This document shows positions 51,914-59,987 of a stretch of DNA of 64,000 nt, in pieces; the first letter of the stretch is position 1, and every line of letters begins with the position of its first letter. Made by a program: the position numbers and the translations under genes. The DNA is taken from NCBI GenBank assembly GCA_017415555.1, contig JAFQGF010000017.1:1-64000 (forward strand), read 5' to 3'. The notes beneath the pieces are model-generated. The model did not search any database, was not told where the DNA came from, and was given only the letters and a program-made list of their open reading frames with translations. This DNA is from Akkermansia sp. GTDB taxonomy: Bacteria > Verrucomicrobiota > Verrucomicrobiia > Verrucomicrobiales > Akkermansiaceae.

Positions 51914-52978
51914 ATGACCTTGGACGAGCTGAGACAGGAGATTGACCGCATCGATGCAGAAATCGTGGAGCTGCTGAAGCAGCGCATGGGCTGCGTACAT
52001 GCCGTGGGAGAAATCAAGAAAGGAGCCAACAGCCACATCTTTGTACCCGAGCGTGAGAGTAAGCTTTTTGCCAAGCTCATGGCCAACAATGCCGGAGTTC
52101 TGCCGGAAAAAGGATTGCAGAGCGTATACCGCCAGATAGTGAGCATGAGCTTCGCCCTGGAAGGCGGGATGAAAGTTGGCTACCTGGGGCCGGAAGGGAC
52201 TTGGAGCCACCAGGCAGCGCAGTCGCGTTTCGGCGATAGCGTCGAGCTGATACCCTACCCCTCCTTCAACCACATTTTCCACGCGGTGGACCGCAAGGAA
52301 GTGGACTACGGCATGGTGCCCATCGAGAACAGCACGGACGGCAAAGTATCCCAGGCTCTGGATTTGCTGGGAGCCAAGGGCTTACGCATCTGCGCCCAAG
52401 TGCATCAACCTGTTCTCAACTGCCTGATGAGCAATGTTGAGTCCGCAGACATCCGCATCATATACTCGCACCCGCAGGCTCTGGGCCAATGCCGCGAATG
52501 GCTTCTGCAACACTACCCGAATGCTGCGCTGGTGGCCACCCCCTCTACGGCGGCTGCAGCTCGCCGCGCAGCCATCGAGGCGGAACAGGGAGCCGCGGCC
52601 ATCGGCAGCGAAATGGCCGGCCGCCTTTACGGACTCAGGCTGCTCAACGCCAACATTCAGGACAAATCCGACAACACCACGCGCTTCGCAGTCATCGGCC
52701 GCCAGCGCAACGCCCCCAGCGGCAAGGACCGCACCACCATCTGCTTTGGGGTCCCCCACACGGCCGGTAGTCTGGTAGACGTGCTCAATGTCTTTAAAAA
52801 CCATGGCGTAAACATATACTGCATGGACTCCCGCCCCAACCGCGACACAGCCTGGGAATACCTCTTCTACATCGATGTAGAAGGACACGAGGAGGTAGAG
52901 CCGCTCAAGACCTGCCTGAGCGTCCTGCACGACCACACGCCCATGTTCAAAGTATTGGGTTCTTACCCCGAACACTGA
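51914..52978 (+). CDS. pheA: Bifunctional chorismate mutase / prephenate dehydratase
   Basis: Makes phenylpyruvate from chorismate in two steps. Residues 1-80 are an AroQ-type chorismate mutase (LDELRQEIDRIDAEIVELLKQR, with the catalytic Arg/Lys set). Residues 87-265 are the dehydratase: VGYLGPEGTWSHQAA, MVPIENSTDGKV, and the catalytic DNTTRFAVIG. The C-terminal ACT domain (GSLVDVLNVFKNHGVNIYCM) has DSRP in place of the usual ESRP, the phenylalanine feedback site. 354 residues. The leader is only about 5 bases. It starts a compact unit with holB and yicC. Confidence 0.96.
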   Translation: MTLDELRQEIDRIDAEIVELLKQRMGCVHAVGEIKKGANSHIFVPERESKLFAKLMANNAGVLPEKGLQSVYRQIVSMSFALEGGMKVGYLGPEGTWSHQAAQSRFGDSVELIPYPSFNHIFHAVDRKEVDYGMVPIENSTDGKVSQALDLLGAKGLRICAQVHQPVLNCLMSNVESADIRIIYSHPQALGQCREWLLQHYPNAALVATPSTAAAARRAAIEAEQGAAAIGSEMAGRLYGLRLLNANIQDKSDNTTRFAVIGRQRNAPSGKDRTTICFGVPHTAGSLVDVLNVFKNHGVNIYCMDSRPNRDTAWEYLFYIDVEGHEEVEPLKTCLSVLHDHTPMFKVLGSYPEH

Positions 52979-52985
52979 CTACGCC

Positions 52986-53963
52986 ATGGCTTTCACCTAC
53001 GAACAGGCGCACACCCTGCTGCGCAATGCCCGGGCTAATGGCAGACAGCCGCACGCCCTCCTCTTCACCGGTGCCGCAGATGCCGGCACACACCGCCTGG
53101 CACTGGCTCTGGCCGCAGAGCTGAATGGAGCCCGCGCCGACACCCTGGAAAACCTGCATCACCAGAGTTGCCGCGTACTGCGCCCCGGCTCCAAGATTCG
53201 CACCATTTCCATCGATGCCGTGCGCAGTGTGGAGCCTTTTCTGGCTCTGCGAGCGGCCGAGGGCGAGACTAAGCTCGTCATCATTGATGAGGCCGACCGC
53301 CTGCTGGATGAAGCCGCCAACGCCTTTCTGAAAACACTGGAAGAGCCCCCGCCGCAGACCCTCATCATCCTCATCACCGCCCTGCCGCAAAAGCTCCTGC
53401 CCACCATCCTCTCCCGCTGCGTGCGGCTGGATTTGCGCGACTCCCGCCGTGGCGTGCGCCTTACCAATGCCCAGCAGGCTTTCCTGCCCACCGTGCGTGC
53501 CGCCCTGCCCCGCCTCGGCAACGATGTGGCGGCCCTCGCCCTGCGAGCGGACTTCCAGAGCCTGCTCACCAAACGGAGGGAGGAAATTACCGAGCGCATC
53601 ACCGCTGCCCTGAAAGCCGAGGCCAAAGCCGTGTCCGAGGGTACCGACATCCGCAACTGGGAAGCCATGCAGAAGGACGTGACCAACGCCCGCATTGAGA
53701 GCGAGTACCTGGGGGAGCGTGCCCAGATGCTGGAGCTGCTCTCCCTGTGCCTGGGACAAGCCGTATTACTGGCCTCGCACGCGCCGGATGCAGAACCGCT
53801 GGCACCGGAGCTCGCGGCCGTAGCCACCGCCCACAGCGTGCCCGACCTGCTGCGCCGCATGCGCGCAGTGGATGACCTGCGAGCCGACCTCAATTTCAAC
53901 GTCAACGAAGCACTCGCGCTCGACTCGCGCCTGCTCGACATCATCGGAAAATCCCCCTTATGA
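52986..53963 (+). CDS. holB: DNA polymerase III delta-prime subunit
   Basis: A clamp-loader component, 325 residues, AAA+ fold. The first ATPase region (ALLFTGAADAGTHRLALALA) lacks the P-loop Lys, as is normal for delta-prime, which does not hydrolyse ATP. Then come IRTISIDAVRSVEPFL, the LVIIDEADRLLDEAANAFLKTLEEPP block (Walker B-like, typical of HolB), and ILSRCVRLDL with the SRC sensor motif. The zinc-binding cysteines of E. coli and B. subtilis DnaX/HolB are not present. It lies 7 bp after pheA and overlaps yicC by four bases (ATGA). Confidence 0.92.
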   Translation: MAFTYEQAHTLLRNARANGRQPHALLFTGAADAGTHRLALALAAELNGARADTLENLHHQSCRVLRPGSKIRTISIDAVRSVEPFLALRAAEGETKLVIIDEADRLLDEAANAFLKTLEEPPPQTLIILITALPQKLLPTILSRCVRLDLRDSRRGVRLTNAQQAFLPTVRAALPRLGNDVAALALRADFQSLLTKRREEITERITAALKAEAKAVSEGTDIRNWEAMQKDVTNARIESEYLGERAQMLELLSLCLGQAVLLASHAPDAEPLAPELAAVATAHSVPDLLRRMRAVDDLRADLNFNVNEALALDSRLLDIIGKSPL

Positions 53964-54835
53964 ACAGCATGACCGGATTCGGGGCTGCCACCGCCCCGCT
54001 TAATAACGCCTCCCTCCGTGTGGAAATCGGCGGCGTCAACCGCAAACAGACAGAAATCGCCATCTCCCTGCCCCGCGCCTGGGCCGAGCTGGAAACCCGC
54101 GTACGCGAGCTGGTGGCAGGCTGTGTGTCCCGCGGTCGCGTCAATATCACCATTTCCCTTCAAACCTCAGCCGCCGGCGGCGGTACACTTACCGTCAACA
54201 GAGCCAGGCTCGCAGCCCTGCAGGCATGCACAGCCGAGGTAGCCAACACCACCGGCAAGTGTGTGGAGCTCACGCTGGATGCCCTGTTGCGCCTGGGCAT
54301 CATCGGCGAAGAGACCGAAGCCGACATCTCACCGGACACTGCCTGGGGCGCTGCAGAACCCGCCATCCGCGAGGCCTTGGCTGCCTTCCTCGCCCTGCGT
54401 GCACAGGAAGGAGCCAACATGCGTACCGACCTCCTGCGCCGCATCAACACCCTGCGAGAATACCGCGAGCAGCTCATCGCCCGGGCAGCCGGCGTGCCTG
54501 CCCACTATCGGGAGCAGCTCCTCAAGCGTCTGGAAGAAAGCGGCCTGCCCATCCCGGCGGACGATGAGCGCCTCATTAAGGAAATCGCCCTCTTTGCTGA
54601 CCGCTGCGATGTGAGCGAGGAAACGACCCGCCTCGCCTCCCACCTCGATCAATTCGAGAAAATCTGCGACAAGCCCGAAGCCGTTGGCCGCACGCTGGAC
54701 TTCCTCTGCCAGGAAATCTTCCGTGAGCTCAACACCACCGGCTCCAAGGCAAACGATGCGGCCCTTGCACAGCTCGTCGTTTCCGCCAAAACAGAGCTGG
54801 AAAAAATCCGCGAACAGGTTCAGAATATTGAATAA
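53960..54835 (+). CDS. yicC: YicC-family endoribonuclease
   Basis: 291 residues. It opens with the family hallmark MNSMTGFGAA and ends with FLCQEIFRELNTTGSKANDA, the highly conserved C-terminal motif, followed by KTELEKIREQVQNIE. YicC proteins are RNA endonucleases reported to act on small RNAs in E. coli. The start overlaps the holB stop (ATGA), which implies translational coupling. gmk follows after 35 bp, a common pairing of yicC and gmk in bacteria. Confidence 0.95.
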   Translation: MNSMTGFGAATAPLNNASLRVEIGGVNRKQTEIAISLPRAWAELETRVRELVAGCVSRGRVNITISLQTSAAGGGTLTVNRARLAALQACTAEVANTTGKCVELTLDALLRLGIIGEETEADISPDTAWGAAEPAIREALAAFLALRAQEGANMRTDLLRRINTLREYREQLIARAAGVPAHYREQLLKRLEESGLPIPADDERLIKEIALFADRCDVSEETTRLASHLDQFEKICDKPEAVGRTLDFLCQEIFRELNTTGSKANDAALAQLVVSAKTELEKIREQVQNIE

Positions 54836-54870
54836 TCTCCTTCCTCTCACCCCTTAATTCGTCCTTCTCC

Positions 54871-55455
54871 ATGCTTGGTACTCTTCTTATCGTTTCCGGC
54901 CCATCCGGCTCCGGCAAGACGACTCTCTGCCGCCGTGCTGAGGCCGATGGTCTTACCGCTTACTCCATCTCCTGCACCACCCGCCAGCCCCGCCCCGGCG
55001 AGCAGGATGGTGTGGACTACCACTTCCTCTCCCCCGAAACCTTCTCAGCCAAGGTCGCGGCCGGCGAATTCCTGGAGCATGCCACCGTACACGGCAACTC
55101 CTACGGCACCCTCAAGGCCGACATCATCGACCTGCTGCAACAGGGAAAGAACGTCGTGATGGATATTGACGTTCAGGGCGCTGCCTCCATCCGCGCCTGC
55201 ACGGATTCCATCATTCGCCGTGCTTACGCCGACGTCTACATCCATGTCCCCGCCGCCGAGCTGGAAGCCCGACTGCGCGGTCGCCAAACCGACAGCGAGG
55301 AAGTCATTCAACTCCGCCTGCACAACGCTGCCGCAGAAGATGCCCGACAGGGCGAGTACCAGTTCGCCCTCGTTTCCGCAGACCGCGAGCATGACTACGC
55401 ACGCTTCCTGGCCCTCCTCACCACACTCTCCATGCGTACCACACTCGCCCAATAA
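54871..55455 (+). CDS. gmk: Guanylate kinase
   Basis: Phosphorylates GMP to GDP with ATP. The P-loop is GPSGSGKTT at residues 9-17; the GMP-binding part is SCTTRQPRPGEQDGVDYHF (with the R-x-x-R-x-x-E pattern) and EFLEHATVHGNSYGT; VVMDIDVQGA is the Walker B-like segment; the lid region is RLRGRQTDSEEVIQLRL. 194 residues, typical. It is the end of the pheA-holB-yicC-gmk run and converges with the exported protein gene, with only eight bases between the two stops and no clear terminator. Confidence 0.97.
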   Translation: MLGTLLIVSGPSGSGKTTLCRRAEADGLTAYSISCTTRQPRPGEQDGVDYHFLSPETFSAKVAAGEFLEHATVHGNSYGTLKADIIDLLQQGKNVVMDIDVQGAASIRACTDSIIRRAYADVYIHVPAAELEARLRGRQTDSEEVIQLRLHNAAAEDARQGEYQFALVSADREHDYARFLALLTTLSMRTTLAQ

Positions 55456-55463
55456 TTCGTATT

Positions 55464-56585
55464 TCACACCTCGTAATTCGTAATTAAAAAATCCCCCATC
55501 CCGTAGGCAATCAGCCACCTATTGACGAAGGAATCGGGCTTTTTGGAGATTTCTACCGTCTGGCCGCTGCTCACATTCAGCCCGGGTGCCGGAGCCGGTG
55601 CGCTGCCACCGGCGCTGCCGCTGCCGGACGGCGCAGTGCTGCTGCCACTTACCAGATAAATGTAGGTAAGTCCGCCCTCGCCGGTGCGGGCTTCAAACTC
55701 GTAATCGGAAAGGAACTTGATTTGAGTGTAATTCTCGATAGGATATATTTCACCCTCATATTCCTCGTAATCCGTTATCTCCGTCTTAACAGCGTATGGC
55801 TTAAGTTTGTTCAGGCTTGCCTGATTTTCCAGCTTTCCGCAAATGAACAGAGCCTCGCCGGAGGATGGAATATAATATCCACCTGTCTCATCATCATTCC
55901 AGAAGGTTACGGCAGTATCCGCTTTGAGGGTAAGAGTACCGGTAATGGTAATTGTAGGAACATTTTCCCACACTATATAATCTACGCCACCGAAGTATTT
56001 TTTTGCCTCGTTGGCATTCATCATATACTGGAAGACATTGCCGGATATGGGCTTTCTGCCACCGTTAAGCACGAGATTGCCCTGTATGGTCAGTTCTCCA
56101 GACGCTTCCAAACATACATTGTTGTTCACCTCCAGATTGGGGCGAATAAAGGTGGTGCTCTCCCCTGCTAACAAACATGTCTCAATTTTAGCATCTGTTA
56201 TGTCTATAGTTGCATCGGATGAGTCAATATATGAATAATTTTTGAACGTAGCGTCAACATTGAAATTGCCGTACTCTAAGTAAAATCCGGCATAGCTCAT
56301 TGTGATACCGGAGCCGATATTTACCGTCCCCGATGTTTCGCCGATATACAAATCTGTCTGGTAATCAAATTGTTTACACGCGATGGTTCCATTTCCGGTA
56401 AGATTTGCATCTCCTCCGGATGGGCTCCATGCATACTCATAGTCAGGGGCAAGATTGACTGTTCCGGATACTGTCAGAGAGTTGCCGTAGTATTCGTATA
56501 CATTGGATGAAAGTGTTGCGGCCTGCGACATACTGCCAAGCAGCAAAACAGCCGTGAGTAATAATTTAGGTAATTTGAGTTTCAT
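55464..56585 (-). CDS. Exported beta-rich protein, possibly truncated at the C-terminus
   Basis: 373 residues. The signal peptide starts at the ATG of 56585 (MKLKLPKLLLTAVLLLGSMSQA). The mature part has short repeating strands rich in Gly, Thr and Asn (LTVSGTVNL, TITITGTLTLKADTAVTF), as in the passenger part of autotransporter-like adhesins. A Ser/Gly/Pro/Ala linker follows near residue 320, then VSSGQTVEIS. Instead of a barrel or sorting tail it ends abruptly in residues encoded by an AATTCGTAATT-type repeat (55,457-55,490), which suggests the gene lost its 3' end there. The signal start rules out the longer frame to 56726. Function unknown. Confidence 0.7.
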   Translation of the reverse strand: MKLKLPKLLLTAVLLLGSMSQAATLSSNVYEYYGNSLTVSGTVNLAPDYEYAWSPSGGDANLTGNGTIACKQFDYQTDLYIGETSGTVNIGSGITMSYAGFYLEYGNFNVDATFKNYSYIDSSDATIDITDAKIETCLLAGESTTFIRPNLEVNNNVCLEASGELTIQGNLVLNGGRKPISGNVFQYMMNANEAKKYFGGVDYIVWENVPTITITGTLTLKADTAVTFWNDDETGGYYIPSSGEALFICGKLENQASLNKLKPYAVKTEITDYEEYEGEIYPIENYTQIKFLSDYEFEARTGEGGLTYIYLVSGSSTAPSGSGSAGGSAPAPAPGLNVSSGQTVEISKKPDSFVNRWLIAYGMGDFLITNYEV

Positions 56586-56813
56586 AATTAGGTGAGAGTT
56601 TTTAAGGTTATGTATCAGAATGCATCTGGTACGTCCTGTAATACAACTCATTCGAAAAGCGTTTGCAAGCAAAAAAAGATACGCAAATCTCGTTATGAGA
56701 CAGCAAAGAAATCCCCCGACTGTCATTTTAGGAGTTTCAGATACGCCTCCGATTAATCCTAAGTCTCAGTTATTCAACAGGTGAGAAGTATATCGCATTT
56801 ATAATGAGATATA
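56586..56813. other. Intergenic stretch before the exported protein gene
   Basis: Upstream of the gene at 55464-56585 there is a weak minus-strand promoter match (TTGCAA, 17 bp, TGTATT, about 56640-56670). Nothing else is recognised. Confidence 0.35.
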
Positions 56814-56814
56814 C

Positions 56815-56873
56815 CCCCCCTCTCAAAAAGGGGGGAACGGGCAAATCGAGAGCCTGCCTGCCGACAGGCAGGC
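56815..56873 (-). terminator. Tandem hairpins after the M3 peptidase gene
   Basis: A perfect 9-bp stem GCCTGCCTG/CAGGCAGGC (56852-56860, 56865-56873) with a 4-base loop, then a second stem of six C/G pairs (56815-56820 with 56830-56835). Neither has a strong T tract after it on the minus strand, but together they sit 41 bp past the peptidase stop. Confidence 0.55.
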
Positions 56874-56913
56874 AGGCGAAATTCGGGTACTCCGAACAAT
56901 GGTTCGGAGCGCA

Positions 56914-58995
56914 TCAGCAGATACCATCGCGGCGCAGCATAGCCTCAGGGTCGGGGTCTCGCTGCATAAAGTCGCGGTAGAGCTCGGCTGCGGGGCGACT
57001 GTTGCCCTGTGAGAGAATGCAGCGGCGGAAGTCGCGCCCGGTGGAAGGATTGAAGATTCCTTCCTTTGCGAAGCGGGAGAAGGCATCGGCCTCCAGCATT
57101 TCTGCCCACTTGTAGGAGTAGTAGCCGGACTCATACCCACCGTCAAAAATATGGCTGAAGCAGCGCAATGCGCTGTTGGCCTGCTCTGTGGTGGGAATGC
57201 GGTAGTCTGCCAGAATTTCGCGGTCTACCTCCTCCACGTCCCGGCCGGCGTAGGTGGCGGTGTTGGTGTGGAGCTCCAGGTCGAGCTTACCGAAACAGAG
57301 CTGGCGCATGGCGAAGGTGGCCGCGCCACAGTTGCGGGCGGCGAGCATTTTCCGCTTCAGTTCTTTGGGCATGGGTACACCGGTCTGCCAGTGGCGAGCG
57401 AAGCGGTCCAGAGCTTCGCTTTCCCAGCACCAGTTTTCGTTAATCTGGCTGGGCAGCTCCACAAAATCCCAGGCCACATTGCAACCGGCCAGACTTTCCA
57501 CCTCCACATCACTGAGAATCTGGTGGAGCAGATGGCCGAACTCGTGGAACACGGTTTCCACTTCCCGGTGGGTGAGCAGTGCGGGTGTATCGCCCACCGG
57601 GCGGCTCATATTACCGCACATGAGTGCCAGGTGCGGCACGCGGGCCTCGCCATTCATGGGCGGGCGACCGCAGGATAGGCAGTTCATCCAGGCTCCGCCG
57701 CGTTTGCTGTCGCGCGGGTACCAGTCTGCATAGAAGGAGCCGAGGTGCTCGCCGCTTTCCACATCGTACACCTTGTAGAACAGCACCTCCGGGTGCCACA
57801 CTTCCACAGTATCCGCTGGCAGGGCGTCGCCCTCCTTTATGCAGGCAGTGGGACATTGCTCCAGACGTATGCCATAGAGGCCGGAGTATATGGAGAACAT
57901 GCCATCCAGCACTCCCTGCATGGGGAAGTACGGGCGCAGTTCCTCACTGTCGAAATCGTAGAGCGCCTTGCGGCGTTTCTCGCTCCAGTAGGCGATATCC
58001 CAGGGCTTCATGATGGGCATAGCGGTGCCGGAGGCCTGCTCGGCAAAGCGGCGGATTTCCTCCTGCTCTGCCAGGAAGGGGGCTTTGACCCTCTCGTGCA
58101 AACGGTTGATGAAACTGAGGGCGTTGGAGCCGCTGCCTGCCATGCGGCGGGAGGTCACGTAGTCGGAGTATCGCTCATAGCCCAGCATAGCAGCTTTCTC
58201 GGCACGCAGAGCCATAATCTCATGAATCAAGGACTGGGTATCGTATTTACCGGTTCCCTTCTCGTTCATAGCGTGCCAGATGCGGCTGCGCAGACCTTCA
58301 TTCTCCGCAAAAGTAAGCACCGGCTGCACGGAGGTGAATTGCAGGGTGAAGCGCCAGGCCGGGGCTTCCGCAGTGCCATGGCCTTTGCTGAAGGCATCTG
58401 CCTGTGCAGCAGCCAGGGCTGAGGCCGGCAGGCCTTCCAGTTCTGCGGCATCTGTTGTGATGTATTCCCAGGAGTTGGTGGAATCCAGCACATACTCGCC
58501 GAAGGTCTGGGAGAGCTGGGCCAGTTTGGTAGTCAGCTCGGCGTAGCGCACTTTCTGCTCATTGCTGAGTTCGGCTCCGTTTTCCCGGAAGTCCGCCAGA
58601 GTTTCAGAGATGAAGCGTTGTTTGACGGCGCTGAGCTCCGCCACCCAGGGCTGAGCCGCGGCTTTTTTGAGCACGGCATAAAGTTGCGGGTTGAGGGTAA
58701 CGCTCGAAGAGTAGATGACGACCTCCGGCATCAGCTCATTGACAACATCGCGCAGCTCGGGGGAGTCCATGACGGACTGAAGATGCGAGAGGCGCTGCCA
58801 GCCGCGCATAAGCTCTGTCCCACTGGCCTCGAGGGCGGCAAATGTGTTGTCGTATGTGGGCTCCTGCACAGCGCAGATGGCTGCCACAGCATTTTTGGCG
58901 CTTTCGATGGCGCTGCGGATTTCCGTGCGGGCGCGCTCCGGGGTGAGCTGAGACCAGGCGACGTGAAGCTCTTTGTTGAGGAATGGTGTGCTCAT
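56914..58995 (-). CDS. M3 family oligopeptidase (PrlC/Dcp type)
   Basis: A cytoplasmic zinc metallopeptidase of 693 residues that breaks down short peptides. The zinc motif is HEFGH at residues 484-488 (ETVFHEFGHLLHQ), with the third ligand Glu in FVELPSQINENWCWE. The family block FDGGYESGYYSYKWAEMLEAD follows near the C-terminus. It resembles oligopeptidase A more than peptidyl-dipeptidase Dcp in length and start (FLNKELHVAWSQLTPE), but the distinction is not certain. No signal peptide. A promoter lies 150 bp upstream, with a perfect 20-bp palindrome in the leader. Confidence 0.94.
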   Translation of the reverse strand: MSTPFLNKELHVAWSQLTPERARTEIRSAIESAKNAVAAICAVQEPTYDNTFAALEASGTELMRGWQRLSHLQSVMDSPELRDVVNELMPEVVIYSSSVTLNPQLYAVLKKAAAQPWVAELSAVKQRFISETLADFRENGAELSNEQKVRYAELTTKLAQLSQTFGEYVLDSTNSWEYITTDAAELEGLPASALAAAQADAFSKGHGTAEAPAWRFTLQFTSVQPVLTFAENEGLRSRIWHAMNEKGTGKYDTQSLIHEIMALRAEKAAMLGYERYSDYVTSRRMAGSGSNALSFINRLHERVKAPFLAEQEEIRRFAEQASGTAMPIMKPWDIAYWSEKRRKALYDFDSEELRPYFPMQGVLDGMFSIYSGLYGIRLEQCPTACIKEGDALPADTVEVWHPEVLFYKVYDVESGEHLGSFYADWYPRDSKRGGAWMNCLSCGRPPMNGEARVPHLALMCGNMSRPVGDTPALLTHREVETVFHEFGHLLHQILSDVEVESLAGCNVAWDFVELPSQINENWCWESEALDRFARHWQTGVPMPKELKRKMLAARNCGAATFAMRQLCFGKLDLELHTNTATYAGRDVEEVDREILADYRIPTTEQANSALRCFSHIFDGGYESGYYSYKWAEMLEADAFSRFAKEGIFNPSTGRDFRRCILSQGNSRPAAELYRDFMQRDPDPEAMLRRDGIC

Positions 58996-59094
58996 ACTGA
59001 TGTTTTCTGTGAAAGGTTAGTGATTGCAGGGGGGGGAATCCTCCGTTGCTTTCCACTCCCCCCGGCTGGCGGCTTTCCCCGGCGTTTTCTGACG

Positions 59095-59114
59095 GGGTAT
59101 AAGGCCTTATACCC
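59095..59114. promoter_or_regulatory. 20-bp perfect palindrome in the M3 peptidase leader
   Basis: GGGTATAAGG-CCTTATACCC, uninterrupted. It lies about 25-40 bases after the predicted transcription start of the peptidase gene. A possible protein-binding site; no regulator is adjacent. Confidence 0.5.
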
Positions 59115-59142
59115 GGAAAGGGAGGAAGATTTTATGCGCTGC

Positions 59143-59171
59143 ATTCTACCTGTAGCCATCGCCGATGTAAA
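59143..59171 (-). promoter_or_regulatory. M3 peptidase promoter
   Basis: On the minus strand, TTTACA (59166-59171), 17 bp, TAGAAT (59143-59148). Confidence 0.6.
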
Positions 59172-59214
59172 GAGAAAAAGCCACGAGCCGCAAGATTAGG
59201 GGATCTTCGGGTAT

Positions 59215-59245
59215 CATGCCCGACAATTTGGGCTTGCCGGGCATG
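59215..59245. other. Hairpin in the divergent intergenic region
   Basis: 8-bp perfect arms CATGCCCG/CGGGCATG with a 15-base loop, between two divergent promoters. No T tract; its purpose is unclear. Confidence 0.4.
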
Positions 59246-59304
59246 TACGAATATGCTCCCCTCTGCGCACGGCCCAAGTCCTGCCGTTTACAGCGGATAT
59301 ATGA

Positions 59305-59333
59305 TTGACATCCACACCGAAGGGAGCTAGAAT
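59305..59333 (+). promoter_or_regulatory. Promoter of the lipoprotein/DegT-like pair
   Basis: Consensus TTGACA (59305-59310), 17 bp, TAGAAT (59328-59333). The -10 ends 9 bases before the ATG at 59343. Confidence 0.72.
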
Positions 59334-59342
59334 AACCGAAGC

Positions 59343-59987
59343 ATGAGACTGCGGCACATTCTCCCCCTGATGATTCTCGGTTCCACTCAGCTAACCGGCT
59401 GCACGGGTCTGTTGGATGCTGTGCTGCACAAACGCATAGCCCCCGAGGTACAGCAGGCGGCACAAAAGGAGGATAACTGGTACACCTATATGCCGCACCG
59501 AGCCCCGGGCTTCTGCCTGCGCACACGCCGGGCCATCGTATGGAAGGATTCCGGCATGAACCTGGGCTACTGGCGCGGGCTGCATCCGCAGGCTCCGCAC
59601 CGGGTGCTCATGGAAGCCCGGGGAGATACCCTCATCCTGCACCGCCGCTATGTGTGGGATGGCAACAGCGTGGGCACCACCCACGCGGAGGATCTTATGC
59701 CCAGCCTGCGGCACGATGTGCTCTACCATGCACTGAAAGAAGGGGCCCCTCTCTCCCGGGCGGCCATCGACCGCGCCTACCGGGCAGATTGCCAACGCTA
59801 TGGTGCCACCTTCAACCGCCTCCACTTCATCACCCTGCGCCTTTTCGGGGGGCTCTTCAATCGCCTCGGCCAACACGGCACCCTCATTATCCGCCCCATT
59901 ACACCGCAAACACCCCCTACCCCACTGGAGCCCAATCGATTCGATGACCCATACGATGACCTGGGGTACACGCCTCCCGATGCCTGA
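59343..59987 (+). CDS. Lipoprotein with DUF1353-like core
   Basis: 214 residues. Lipoprotein signal MRLRHILPLMILGSTQLTGC (Cys20). The middle reads like the DUF1353 family seen in phage and bacterial genomes: HRRYVWDGNSVG, then SLRHDVLYHALKEGAPLSR and an AIDRAYRADCQRYG helix. That resemblance is from memory and tentative. The tail is rich in Pro and Asp. The reading frame ends eight bases inside the next gene, so the two are translationally coupled. Predicted leader of about 3 bases. Confidence 0.7.
   Translation: MRLRHILPLMILGSTQLTGCTGLLDAVLHKRIAPEVQQAAQKEDNWYTYMPHRAPGFCLRTRRAIVWKDSGMNLGYWRGLHPQAPHRVLMEARGDTLILHRRYVWDGNSVGTTHAEDLMPSLRHDVLYHALKEGAPLSRAAIDRAYRADCQRYGATFNRLHFITLRLFGGLFNRLGQHGTLIIRPITPQTPPTPLEPNRFDDPYDDLGYTPPDA

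Noticed and set aside
56815-56873. Small CRISPR-like or satellite repeat (GCCTGCCTG runs)
   Set aside because: It is a single hairpin pair after a stop codon with no repeated spacer pattern; best read as a terminator.
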